Source: Labilibacter sediminis | Lineage (GTDB): Bacteria; Bacteroidota; Bacteroidia; Bacteroidales; Marinilabiliaceae | Assembly (NCBI RefSeq): GCF_005877885.1 | Contig: NZ_VCHY01000016.1 | Location: 1 to 64,000, forward strand | DNA: 64,000 bases | Direction of reading: 5' to 3' | Part shown: positions 28,672 through 36,905 of the stretch, one piece after another | Layout: every line of letters begins with the position of its first letter | How positions within the stretch are numbered: the stretch's first letter is position 1 | Position numbers and translations under genes: made by a program | Notes under the pieces: model-generated | What the model was told of the DNA's origin: nothing | Seen by the model: only the letters and a program-made list of their open reading frames with translations | Database searches by the model: none

Positions 28672-29271
28672 ATGAGTAGCGAAAAAGAGAAAATGCTTTC
28701 GGGCAAACCTTATAAAGCTTTTGGAGAGGAGTTACTGCGTGAAAGACAACAGGCAAAAGAATTGATATATGATTTTAATGCTTTGCGGCCAGGTCAGCTT
28801 GAACAGCGTAACGAGATACTAAAAAAACTGCTGGGTAAAACGAAAGCCAATTTTTTTGTTGAACCTCCTTTCCGTTGCGACTATGGATACAATATTGAAA
28901 TAGGGGAGAATTTTTACGCCAACTATAATTTAATTGTTCTGGATTGTGCCAAAGTAAGCATTGGTGATAATGTATTGATTGGTCCAAATGTGGCCATATA
29001 TACTGCAGGACATCCTTTGCATTACGAAATTAGAAACCAGGAATTTGAATATGCCTTTCCGATATTGATAGGCAATAACGTTTGGATAGGCGGTAATGTG
29101 GTGATTAACCCGGGAGTATCTATAGGTGAAAATTCGGTTATTGGAGCAGGCAGTGTAGTCACCAAAGATATACCGGCCAATGTAATTGCCGTGGGTAATC
29201 CTTGTAAGGTTTTAAGAGAAATTACCGATGAGGATAAACAATTCTACTATAAGGATTACAGGATGGAGTAA
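28672..29271 (+). CDS. Maltose/galactoside O-acetyltransferase-like hexapeptide acetyltransferase
   Basis: A 199-residue left-handed beta-helix acyltransferase. The N-terminal maltose-acetyltransferase domain (about 1-60: EKEKMLSGKPYKAFGEEL) is followed by hexapeptide repeats (about 75-185), including FFVEPPFRCDYGYNIEIGEN, YTAGHPLH with the catalytic histidine, and IGAGSVVTKDIPANVIAVGN. Enzymes of this type move the acetyl group of acetyl-CoA to the 6-hydroxyl of glucose, maltose or galactosides in the cytoplasm. Length and motifs are complete. It is a single gene; a role in detoxifying surplus sugars is known for relatives and inferred here. Confidence 0.9.
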   Translation: MSSEKEKMLSGKPYKAFGEELLRERQQAKELIYDFNALRPGQLEQRNEILKKLLGKTKANFFVEPPFRCDYGYNIEIGENFYANYNLIVLDCAKVSIGDNVLIGPNVAIYTAGHPLHYEIRNQEFEYAFPILIGNNVWIGGNVVINPGVSIGENSVIGAGSVVTKDIPANVIAVGNPCKVLREITDEDKQFYYKDYRME

Positions 29272-29529
29272 TTCATGGACTTCATAGTTTTTAATTTAGT
29301 TTTGGGGTAGTGTATATTTTTGCTCTTAAATAATATTTTAGTTAACTATGCAGGTTCCATAGGGGAACTTCTTTTATCATATTAGCTTCTATACAAGCAA
29401 TTAAAATTGAATATTGATAATGACATCAGATGAGCTGTTGTGTTTTAATTGTTATATATCGGACTTGAGTATGGATAAATAGAAGATTGATGAAATATTT
29501 TTAACTAAACTTTTAAGGTAACAATTGCT

Positions 29530-30165
29530 ATGAAGAGACTTATTTTCTTAACGTTTCTAGTTTTACTATTTATTTTTAATACAAATGTATCTGCACAAGA
29601 ATTTAAATTCGGACTTGTTGGAGGATTTAATATTACAAAAGCCAGGTTGACAAATCTTCCTGAAGATGGTCGTCATATAGAAGAATATTCTCCAATGGTT
29701 TCATATAATTTTAATGGATACATTGGATATAAAAGTGGCGGATTAATTGGTATTTCTGTTGAACCAGGTTTTATTCAAAAAGGCGGTGGACATAAATTCT
29801 ATTTGGATAATGGAGAGGAAAATGTCAGAATTCAATTGAATTATTTGCAGTTACCTGTTCTGGTTGATTTTTATGTTGGTAAAAACCTTTCGTTATTTGT
29901 GGGACCGGAGTTTTCATACTTATTGAATGCCGGAACGAATGATGATTTAGTAGATATCTCTGTTTTTTACGACAAAGACTTTGAGTTATCCGGTGTTGTT
30001 GGTGTAAGTTATAACGTGCATAAGAATTTTGATATAGGATCGCGATACAGTCGTGGTTTTTCTTATACTTCGAAAATTACATTTTCAGATGAGGCTGGAA
30101 ATATAGTCGGTGATTCAAAAGAATATAACCAGTATTTTCAGTTTTTTGTACGATTTAAAATCTAA
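29530..30165 (+). CDS. Porin-family outer membrane beta-barrel protein
   Basis: A 211-residue protein with a signal peptide ending VSAQ and then barrel strands such as FKFGLVGGFNITKARL, IGISVEPGFIQKGGG, QLNYLQLPVLVDFYVGKNLS and LFVGPEFSYLLNAG. It ends with YFQFFVRFKI, an aromatic or hydrophobic terminal strand. This is the common Bacteroidota outer-membrane-protein fold of the PorT/OmpX-like class, with eight to ten strands. No substrate or partner is visible. It is preceded by the A/T-rich leader TTTTAAGGTAACAATTGCT and stands alone. Confidence 0.8.
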   Translation: MKRLIFLTFLVLLFIFNTNVSAQEFKFGLVGGFNITKARLTNLPEDGRHIEEYSPMVSYNFNGYIGYKSGGLIGISVEPGFIQKGGGHKFYLDNGEENVRIQLNYLQLPVLVDFYVGKNLSLFVGPEFSYLLNAGTNDDLVDISVFYDKDFELSGVVGVSYNVHKNFDIGSRYSRGFSYTSKITFSDEAGNIVGDSKEYNQYFQFFVRFKI

Positions 30166-30255
30166 CAAATTTATCCTGTTATAATATTTATTGATATTTA
30201 TACCATTATGCATACACGGCTTCATTAAAATAAACAAAACGAATAATCCACGTAA

Positions 30256-30283
30256 CGTAGAGACGCAAGATTTTGCGTCTCTA
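30256..30283. repeat. Short palindromic repeat
   Basis: GTAGAGACGCAA pairs with TTGCGTCTCTAC around a short AT loop. It is a dispersed-repeat type I have seen in other Bacteroidota. It is found once in this window, upstream of the transposase remnant. Confidence 0.55.
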
Positions 30284-30349
30284 CCCATACAACCGCAAAA
30301 TAAATTTGGTGCACAATCTTGTCATGAGAGAAATTGTCTTTAGCCAGTG

Positions 30350-30450
30350 ATGGGTTATTTGAAAATATTCAACCACAGATTGACACGAATTTGCACAGAT
30401 TTTTATTTTCCGAAGGAAAATAATTCGTGTTAATCCGTGAAATTTGTGGT
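30350..30450. repeat. Imperfect inverted repeat with CCACAGATT / AATTTGTGG arms
   Basis: AACCACAGATTGACACGAATT on the left pairs with AATTCGTGTTAATCCGTGAA and TTTGTGGTT on the right, with small bulges, around a TTTCCGAAGGAAA hairpin. The repeat joins directly to the RAYT-like remnant at 30454. Confidence 0.55.
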
Positions 30451-30453
30451 TTT

Positions 30454-30666
30454 AATAAATTTGGTCCGCAATCACAAAATTTGGCATCCATTATCCGTGG
30501 TTTAAAAATAGGTGTTTCCAAAAATGCCCGTGCCATTCATGCCGATTTTGCCTGGCAACCGCGTTATCACGATCATATCATTCGAAACGATCATTCATTT
30601 CATAAAATTTCTGAATATATTAGATGCAATCCCCAGAAATGGGATAGCGATAAATTCAACATGTAG
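30454..30666 (+). pseudogene. C-terminal remnant of a REP-associated (Y1/IS200-like) tyrosine transposase
   Basis: About 70 codons read NKFGPQSQNLASIIRGLKIG, then FAWQPRYHDHIIRNDHSFHK and ISEYIRCNPQKWDSDKF. This is the C-terminal end of RAYT-type Y1 transposases, including the WQPRYHDHIIR block and the YIRxNPxKW ending. The N-terminal part with the HUH motif is absent. It is inactive on its own. RAYT enzymes act on hairpin repeats, which are abundant in this window. Confidence 0.75.
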
Positions 30667-30678
30667 TAACTTTGTAAT

Positions 30679-31098
30679 ATGGATGTATTAACAAAGGAAC
30701 AGAGGCGAAAAAACATGAGGGCCATAAAGAGCAAAGGCACAAAGATTGAAGAGTTGCTCGGAAAGGCCATGTGGGCTAAAGGATACCGATACAGAAAAAA
30801 CAATAAAAATGTATTTGGTAAGCCTGATTTTACCTTTAAAAAATACAAGATCGCCATTTTTTGTGATAGCGAATTTTTCCATGGAAAAGATTGGGAAGTG
30901 CAAAAACACAGGATTAAAACAAACACCGAATTCTGGCATAAAAAGATAGAGGGAAACATTAAAAGAGACCAGCTTGTAAATGAAACCCTGTTGAAAGACG
31001 GTTGGAAAATAGTCCGCTTTTGGGGAGAAGAGATAAAAAAAAATCGTGACCGTTGTGTGTTAGAAATTGAACAATTGATAAAAGGTTCTCAGCCATAA
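30679..31098 (+). CDS. vsr: Very-short-patch-repair (Vsr)-like endonuclease
   Basis: A 139-residue protein with the Vsr layout: MRAIKSKGTKIEELLGKAM at the N-terminus, FGKPDFTFKKYKIAIFCDSE (core PD-(D/E)XK-like strand with the metal-binding Asp), FFHGKDWE, FWHKKIEGNIKRDQ and a C-terminal WKIVRFWGEEI. Vsr enzymes nick 5' of T in T:G mismatches left by deamination of 5-methylcytosine and usually accompany C5-cytosine methyltransferases. One follows here at 31495. The gene lies upstream of the C-box operator, so it may have its own promoter. A Vsr-type fold can also serve as the cutting part of a restriction system, and no other nuclease is visible nearby. Confidence 0.92.
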   Translation: MDVLTKEQRRKNMRAIKSKGTKIEELLGKAMWAKGYRYRKNNKNVFGKPDFTFKKYKIAIFCDSEFFHGKDWEVQKHRIKTNTEFWHKKIEGNIKRDQLVNETLLKDGWKIVRFWGEEIKKNRDRCVLEIEQLIKGSQP

Positions 31099-31211
31099 AA
31101 AAAACAGAATACTTACCCCCTTATTACAAGTTTTTTAATGCATACTACAGTTTAATTGAATTATACTGGCCGGGCCAGGTGTGCTATGTATTAAAGTGAC
31201 ATAATATTAAT

Positions 31212-31246
31212 ATGTGACTCATAGTCCGTTGACTTATAAGTCACAT
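31212..31246. promoter_or_regulatory. Controller-protein C-box operator
   Basis: Two palindromic half-boxes stand side by side: GACTCATAGTC (31216-31226) and GACTTATAAGTC (31231-31242), both of the GACT-N3/4-AGTC type known for restriction-modification controller (C) proteins. They also form a larger dyad (ATGTGACT and AGTCACAT). The second box ends 23 bp before the start of the XRE gene. In known C-systems the protein binds both boxes and first activates, then represses, its own operon. Confidence 0.75.
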
Positions 31247-31265
31247 TAAAATAGTTTTATGCACT

Positions 31266-31490
31266 ATGAATTTACAATTACAATTCGGTGAACGAGTTCG
31301 GGAACTGAGACTAGCCAAAGGTTTAAGTCAGGAAGCACTTGCCTATAAAGCGGGTATCGACAGAACATACATGACCAGTGTTGAGAATGGAAAAAGAAAT
31401 GTTTCTATTCAAAACGTGGAGAAAATTATAACCGCTCTTGATATTTCTGTTTCAGAGTTTTTTAAATCAGACACATTTAAACATAACTAG
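31266..31490 (+). CDS. XRE-family controller (C) protein of a restriction-modification locus
   Basis: A 74-residue single-domain helix-turn-helix protein: FGERVRELRLAKGLSQEALA, then GIDRTYMTSVENGKRNVSI and a short hydrophobic tail. Length and sequence fit C proteins that time the expression of restriction genes. The C-box pair directly upstream strongly supports autoregulation. Its stop lies 4 bp before the methyltransferase start, so the two genes are cotranscribed. It is probably a dimer acting in the cytoplasm. A generic XRE repressor is the alternative, but the operator makes the C-protein reading better. Confidence 0.88.
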   Translation: MNLQLQFGERVRELRLAKGLSQEALAYKAGIDRTYMTSVENGKRNVSIQNVEKIITALDISVSEFFKSDTFKHN

Positions 31491-31494
31491 CCTG

Positions 31495-33060
31495 ATGAGT
31501 ATTCCAATTATAGATTTATTCGCTGGTCCGGGTGGTTTAGGTGAAGGTTTTTCCAGTGTTGTAGATAAAAAGGGTGAACGTGTATTTGATATTAAGCTTT
31601 CCATTGAAAAGGATGAGCACGCACATAAAACATTGCAGCTAAGAAGTTTTGTAAGGCAGTTTCCTGTGGGGGAAATTCCAAAGGAGTATTACAAATATGT
31701 GAGAAATTACAACTACCGAACAGATAAAGTAGATCGTGAGAAATTATTTGAGAAATATCCGGTTGAAGCAGGTATAGCAATAGATGAAGCCTGGCAATGT
31801 GAATTAGGTCATGAAGATTTTCCTAATGAGTTGGTGGATAAACGAATTAGAAAAGCCCTTAAAAAGAAAAAAGACTGGGTTTTAATAGGAGGGCCTCCTT
31901 GTCAGGCATACTCCCTGGTTGGAAGATCGAGGAGAGGAGGTATTCATGAGGATGACCATCGAGTTTTTTTGTATCAACAGTATCTAAGAATAATTGCAGA
32001 ACACCAGCCTAAGGTTTTTGTGATGGAAAATGTGAAGGGATTACTATCTGCAAAGTTGGAAGAGCGAAGTATTTTCCAGATGATTAAAAATGATCTGCAA
32101 GAGCCGGGAAAACTCTTTCCTAATAGTGCATCTAAAAAGTATAAAGTGTTTTCTTTGGTTAAAGAAGCCATTGATTTTGATGATGAAGGTAATCCGATTT
32201 ATAAGCAGGATCGTGATTTTTTAATTGAAGCAGAGAAGTATGGAATACCTCAGAAAAGACATCGTGTAATCTTACTTGGCGTGAGAGAAGATGTGGATTG
32301 GAAAGGGTTTAAGCCTTTGGATACTAAGCCTGAAGTTTGCCTAAAGGATATTATAGGTGACTTACCCAAAATTAGGAGTGGGATAGGGCGAGAGATTACA
32401 GGTATAAATAGTGATGGACGAAATATTTATAAAAAAATTGAGGATAATTATGACTCTTGGTTAAGTGTATTCAAAAAATATTTGGTAAAATTGGAATCTG
32501 AATTAAAACCTGACTTTAACTTGATACACTCAAATGCTGAAATATCCACCGGAGCCAACTTTATAGAATATAAAGGAAAATTAAAAGGTAATCCATTGGC
32601 TGATTGGTATGGTGATAAAAAGTTAGGAGGTGTCTTAAACCATGAAACACGAAAACATCTTAAGGAAGATTTAGGACGATACTTATTTTCTTCGTTGTTT
32701 TTACAAAAGCATGGTGATTTTCCAAGATTAAAAGACTATCCGGAAGAACTATTGCCTAACCATAAAAGTGCAAAGGACGAAGGTAAGTTTGCAGACAGGT
32801 TTAGAACTCAAAAGCCAAATATACCAGCTACAACAGTTACCAGTCATATTTCAAAGGATGGGCATTATTTTATTCATTACGATCCATTGCAATGCAGAAG
32901 CTTAACAGTTAGAGAAGCGGCAAGAATTCAAACATTCCCGGATAATTATTTTTTCTGTGGATCTAGAACACATCAGTTCCATCAGGTTGGGAATGCGGTG
33001 CCTCCTCTTTTGGCAAAGCAAATAACTCAGATTGTTGAATGTATTCTTAACTTAAACTAA
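31495..33060 (+). CDS. DNA (cytosine-5-)-methyltransferase
   Basis: The start at 31495 (MSIPIIDLFAGPGGLGEGF) is chosen over the longer open frame from 31438, because motif I normally lies within the first 20 residues and the longer form overlaps the XRE gene. The 521-residue enzyme has motif I DLFAGPGGLGEGF, motif IV GGPPCQAYSLVG (catalytic Cys136), motif VI MENVKGL, motif VIII QKRHRVILLGVR, motif IX REAARIQTFPDNYFF and motif X QVGNAVPPLLAKQI. The target-recognition region (about 280-440) is long, so the recognition sequence cannot be guessed. It transfers methyl from S-adenosylmethionine to cytosine C5. It is second gene of the C-box operon; the GHKL protein follows after 5 bp. Confidence 0.95.
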   Translation: MSIPIIDLFAGPGGLGEGFSSVVDKKGERVFDIKLSIEKDEHAHKTLQLRSFVRQFPVGEIPKEYYKYVRNYNYRTDKVDREKLFEKYPVEAGIAIDEAWQCELGHEDFPNELVDKRIRKALKKKKDWVLIGGPPCQAYSLVGRSRRGGIHEDDHRVFLYQQYLRIIAEHQPKVFVMENVKGLLSAKLEERSIFQMIKNDLQEPGKLFPNSASKKYKVFSLVKEAIDFDDEGNPIYKQDRDFLIEAEKYGIPQKRHRVILLGVREDVDWKGFKPLDTKPEVCLKDIIGDLPKIRSGIGREITGINSDGRNIYKKIEDNYDSWLSVFKKYLVKLESELKPDFNLIHSNAEISTGANFIEYKGKLKGNPLADWYGDKKLGGVLNHETRKHLKEDLGRYLFSSLFLQKHGDFPRLKDYPEELLPNHKSAKDEGKFADRFRTQKPNIPATTVTSHISKDGHYFIHYDPLQCRSLTVREAARIQTFPDNYFFCGSRTHQFHQVGNAVPPLLAKQITQIVECILNLN

Positions 33061-33065
33061 ATTGG

Positions 33066-35219
33066 ATGAGGATTATTTCGGAAAGAAACTTTTTTGAACC
33101 AAGGGCAAGATTGTTAATTCAACTTGGGGATAGATTAATAAAGAACGAGAATATTGCACTGCTTGAGTTAATCAAAAATTCTTACGATGCAGATGCGAGC
33201 AAAGTTAGTATTAAGTTTACCCACCCAACGGATAAAAAGAAAGGTATCATTGATATAATAGATGATGGTATTGGGATGGATATAGATGTTATTGAAAATG
33301 CTTGGTTGGAACCAGGAAGCGATAACAAAGCGAAATTATTTAGGAAAGGAGAGAGAACGGAGAAATATGGACGCTTACCTATAGGTGAAAAAGGAATTGG
33401 AAGATTTGGAGTCCATAAGTTAGGCAATAAAATTGAGCTAGTTTCTAAGAAAAAAGGTGGGAATGAAGTAGTAGTTAGGATTGATTGGAATGAGTTCTCT
33501 ATTAGCAAGTATCTAAAGGATGCTAGGTTTGAAGTGTTCGAAAGAACACCAGAATATTTTAGGGGAGGAAGGAAAGGTACAAGAATTACAATATCTGATC
33601 TCAGGAATAACTGGGATAGAAGGATGATTAGAGAACTATATAAGTCTGTTTTTACACTTAATTCTCCGTTTGCTAAAAACGGTAGTTTTAATGTAAAAAT
33701 TGACCTTGATAATAATAATCTTTTTGAGGGAATGCCTAAGTGGGAAGATGTTAAAGATTATGCATTATTTTACTTCAAGTCAAAAATTAAAGGGACTGAG
33801 ATAATAGACTTTGAATACAGGTTCACTCCTTGGGATGAAATGTCAAAGTTAAACGGTAGGACAGTATCATTTTTAGATGATTTTGTACAAAACAGATCTA
33901 CCGTTTGTAAAAGCAATAAAAAGGAAGATCCAGTTAACCTTGAAAAGAACTATGGAGATTCTCCTGAACCTAAAAGAATTGGACCTATTGAAATTGAAGG
34001 TTATATATTTGATAGAGATAAGACTTTGTTGGAATTATCTAAAGTTCAGGGAAGACAACTTTTAAAGCAATATCTGGATGAACAAGGGGGAGTTAGAGTT
34101 TATCGAGATGGACTACGTATAAATGAATATGGAGAGAAAGGAAATGATTGGCTTAATTTAGATAGTAGGAGAGTGAATACCCCTACTAAAAAGTTAAGTA
34201 ATAACATTGTACTTGCTGTTGTTGAATTAAAAGGAGAATGCAGTCAGGCGTTAGTAGAAAAGACAAATAGAGAAGGTTTTATCGAGAACGAAGCTTTTTA
34301 TGATTTTAGAGAAGTAATATTATATGTTCTAGGTTTGGCAGAGTCATTAAGAGATGCAGATAAGGATGATATAAGACGTACGTACAATCCTACAGATAAA
34401 CAAGAGCCAGTAACTTCTAGATTATCCTCATTGAAGGGGTTTGTTGTTAAAAGAGTAAAAGATTCTGTTATCAGTGCAGAAATAATAAGTCAATTAGATG
34501 AAATTGAGCGAGATTATAATGATATCCAAGAAATACTTTTAACCAGTGCAGGTGCAGGCTTAACTCTCAGTGTAGGTATGCACGAGGTTCATAAAGTTCT
34601 TAAGGAGCTTATGGTAGTAGTTGGTTTTGAAGAGACTCCTGATAAAATAAAAGATTTAGTAAAGCATTTGAGTCATTTAATTAAAAACTACTCAGAAATT
34701 TTAAAGCAAACAGGAGAAGAAGAATTTTCTTTAAAAGAATTGTTGAAAGGAGCAGAATTTAATAATGAGTATCGTTTGTTTACGCATGAAATAGACTTAT
34801 TTAGGAAATATGATTTAAGGGGTGATTTACCAAAAGTAAGCTGCGCAAAAAGATTGTTGTTGGGAGCTTTAACTAACATAATTGATAACTCAATTTATTG
34901 GTTGGAAAAAAAATATAAGCGTGAAATGAAAATTGATGCGGTTTACAAGAAGAAAATGTTTCTTGATATTGTAGACAACTCAGATGGATATTTAGATATA
35001 ATAATTGCTGACAATGGGACTGGTTTTGATATTCCTACATCAAAAGTAACTAAACCTTTTGTTTCTTCTAAGAATGGTGGTATGGGATTAGGATTACATA
35101 TTGTAAATGAAATAATGAAACTAATGAATGGTAAGTTAGTATTACCTGATTTTGGAGACTATGACCTACCTGAAGAGTTTAAACAAGGAGCTGTTGTGGT
35201 TTTAAAGCTTAAAAAATGA
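33066..35219 (+). CDS. Two-module GHKL ATPase: MORC/Hsp90-like N-terminus fused to a histidine-kinase-like C-terminus
   Basis: A 717-residue soluble protein with two complete GHKL ATP sites. The N-terminal one (about 25-230) has N-box ALLELIKNSYDADASKV, G1 DIIDDGIGMD and G2 GEKGIGRFGVHKLGN, the form seen in MORC/paraMORC, Hsp90 and MutL ATPases. After a middle domain (about 240-470) comes a helical stretch with SVGMHEVHKVLKEL (His506), which looks like a kinase dimerisation/phospho-acceptor helix. A second ATPase follows (about 590-717) with N-box LTNIIDNSIYWL, G1 IIADNGTGFD and G2 GGMGLGLHIVNEI, as in sensor kinases. GHKL ATPases are known in restriction-modification neighbourhoods. Its last codons overlap the receiver-domain gene by 4 bp (ATGA), so the two are likely partners. 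Base composition looks more AT-rich than nearby housekeeping genes. Confidence 0.85.
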   Translation: MRIISERNFFEPRARLLIQLGDRLIKNENIALLELIKNSYDADASKVSIKFTHPTDKKKGIIDIIDDGIGMDIDVIENAWLEPGSDNKAKLFRKGERTEKYGRLPIGEKGIGRFGVHKLGNKIELVSKKKGGNEVVVRIDWNEFSISKYLKDARFEVFERTPEYFRGGRKGTRITISDLRNNWDRRMIRELYKSVFTLNSPFAKNGSFNVKIDLDNNNLFEGMPKWEDVKDYALFYFKSKIKGTEIIDFEYRFTPWDEMSKLNGRTVSFLDDFVQNRSTVCKSNKKEDPVNLEKNYGDSPEPKRIGPIEIEGYIFDRDKTLLELSKVQGRQLLKQYLDEQGGVRVYRDGLRINEYGEKGNDWLNLDSRRVNTPTKKLSNNIVLAVVELKGECSQALVEKTNREGFIENEAFYDFREVILYVLGLAESLRDADKDDIRRTYNPTDKQEPVTSRLSSLKGFVVKRVKDSVISAEIISQLDEIERDYNDIQEILLTSAGAGLTLSVGMHEVHKVLKELMVVVGFEETPDKIKDLVKHLSHLIKNYSEILKQTGEEEFSLKELLKGAEFNNEYRLFTHEIDLFRKYDLRGDLPKVSCAKRLLLGALTNIIDNSIYWLEKKYKREMKIDAVYKKKMFLDIVDNSDGYLDIIIADNGTGFDIPTSKVTKPFVSSKNGGMGLGLHIVNEIMKLMNGKLVLPDFGDYDLPEEFKQGAVVVLKLKK

Positions 35220-36661
35220 ATATGATACTACCAAACAATGGAAAAGTCGTTATTATTGATGACAAACCTGAACAGGTTAAAAATTTAATGTCAGCATTAT
35301 CGAAGGATCAAGTTTCTTTTTGTTATTACCAAGATGAAGCAGGCAGGGATTTACCTAAGAGTCAATTAAAAAATATTAGATTAGTATTTTTAGATCTGAT
35401 GTTAGAACATGATATTACTCCTGAAACAGTTAATCCTAGAAATATTGTTTCTTCAGTATTCTCAAGACTAATGAAACTTATATCAAAGAATAATGGACCT
35501 TACTTTTTGATTATTTGGAGTACCGAGAGTAAGCGCTTTGCTGATGCTGTATTACAAGAGTTTGAAAAGGATTCATTAAGTTATTTAAAGCCTTTTGCGC
35601 ACTTAGTCTTAGACAAGATTCATTTAAACAATATTAATGACGTTGAAACAGTAAAAAATAAAATTTCAGATGAGTTAAGTAATATTGACTCAATGAAAGG
35701 TTTTTTCTTTTGGGAATCACTGATAAATGATTCTGCTGGTGATATAACAAATGGATTTACATCACTAATTGAAAATGATGATTTGTGGAATGAGAATACT
35801 AAGAATTTGCTGTATAAGATGTCTTCAGCATATTATGGCAAGAAGATTATTGATTATGAACACAAAGATCAATTAATAGGAGCTTATTCAACCTTAAATC
35901 ATGCGTTGTTAGATCAGTTAGAGATAAATGTGCAGCAAAGACTCAATGGTCAATTACAGAATCTTGTTGTAAATAATGGTAATGAGAATGAGCATTTTTC
36001 TGCAAAAATGAATGAACAACTTCATTTGTCATACCAAAACTGTAATACTGGTATGCCAGGTAGTACATACATGCATGTCGAGATATTAAAACATAGAATT
36101 GAGGAAAAAAAGATAGCTTTTGAGAAGCATATTGAATCTATAAATAATAATAACAAAATTCCAATAGAAAAAAAGGAAGGTGTTCTTGAGAAAGCTAAGC
36201 AAAAAGGAAGAACCTGTATTGATTTGATAAGTGCCGAATTAACTGTTAAAAGGAAGGATTTTAATGAGATAATTAATTCTTCTTTGAAAAATAATGATTC
36301 TGATTTTATTAATTATATCAGTAAAACAGGTTTTTACATAGAAACTGTGGTAACCCCATTATGTGATCATTCTCAAAAGAAAGTTAAAATGGAGAGGATT
36401 CTTCCTGGAGTATTAATACCATCGGAAAAGGTTGGTTGGTTTGACAAAAAAAGAGATTACAATTATATCAGTGATTTCTCTTTTAGGTTTAAAGGTACAA
36501 GCTATGTGTTCCTATTTGATTTTCGATATTTATATGGAGTTAGATCAAATAAATTAGAGAAGTTACCTGCTTGTTTTCGCGTGAAGGAAAAATTAGTAAA
36601 TGAAATACAAGTTAAGCTTAGTAATCATATAAATAGATTGGGTTTGTTATATATGAGTTAA
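35216..36661 (+). CDS. Receiver-domain protein with unrecognised C-terminal domain, partner of the GHKL protein
   Basis: A 481-residue protein. Residues 9-135 carry the response-regulator set: acidic pair D15/D16 in VVIIDDK, phospho-acceptor D60 in VFLDLMLE, a T/S in IIWSTES (102-103) and K125-P126 in LKPF. The rest (about 150-481) has no DNA-binding motif that I recognise. It holds a coiled-coil stretch (about 300-345, VEILKHRIEEKKIAFEKHI) and a distinctive VVTPLCDHSQKKVKMERI segment (Cys383) near the C-terminus. Translation is probably coupled to the upstream gene through the ATGA overlap. As the last gene of the operon it is a candidate output or effector subunit (inference). Confidence 0.8.
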   Translation: MNMILPNNGKVVIIDDKPEQVKNLMSALSKDQVSFCYYQDEAGRDLPKSQLKNIRLVFLDLMLEHDITPETVNPRNIVSSVFSRLMKLISKNNGPYFLIIWSTESKRFADAVLQEFEKDSLSYLKPFAHLVLDKIHLNNINDVETVKNKISDELSNIDSMKGFFFWESLINDSAGDITNGFTSLIENDDLWNENTKNLLYKMSSAYYGKKIIDYEHKDQLIGAYSTLNHALLDQLEINVQQRLNGQLQNLVVNNGNENEHFSAKMNEQLHLSYQNCNTGMPGSTYMHVEILKHRIEEKKIAFEKHIESINNNNKIPIEKKEGVLEKAKQKGRTCIDLISAELTVKRKDFNEIINSSLKNNDSDFINYISKTGFYIETVVTPLCDHSQKKVKMERILPGVLIPSEKVGWFDKKRDYNYISDFSFRFKGTSYVFLFDFRYLYGVRSNKLEKLPACFRVKEKLVNEIQVKLSNHINRLGLLYMS

Positions 36662-36774
36662 ACTTAAATATTATAAAGAGTTAATTATGTAGTACACATC
36701 ATTCTAACTACATCCAGTCAACTTTCTTTCTGTTCTGCATAACTTTCATAGCCCTCTGTACGATTCTGGAGCTG

Positions 36775-36905
36775 GGTTGCATCTTTTTCCTGAGGCCTTG
36801 CATGGTTTTGGTGTCATGCTGCAGAAGTTTCGCGGGGTATTGCATGAGTTTAGAGCAGCTCTGCATGATTTTGAAATGACGCTGCATCGTTTTTACGCGG
36901 CCTGC
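36775..36905 (+). repeat. Degenerate 21-bp tandem repeat (encodes heptads if translated)
   Basis: About six diverged units of 20-23 bp, each with a TGCATG-ATTTTG-like core. In the frame starting at 36777 they translate as heptads: LHGFGVM, LQKFRGV, LHEFRAA, LHDFEMT, LHRFYAA. The open frame runs to 36995 (72 codons) without a clear ribosome site. I treat it as a minisatellite, not a proven gene. The rest of 36662-37091 has nothing else recognisable. Confidence 0.55.

Noticed and set aside
30679-31098. Reading vsr as proof of a complete restriction system
   Set aside because: Vsr normally repairs T:G mismatches. The sequence alone cannot show that it is the restriction nuclease, so this is kept as a possibility only.
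31438-31494. Longer N-terminus for the cytosine methyltransferase
   Set aside because: It would overlap the XRE gene, and motif I is at the normal distance from the ATG at 31495.
36775-36905. Possible CRISPR array because of regular 21-bp units
   Set aside because: The units are contiguous with no unique spacers, and they diverge from each other.
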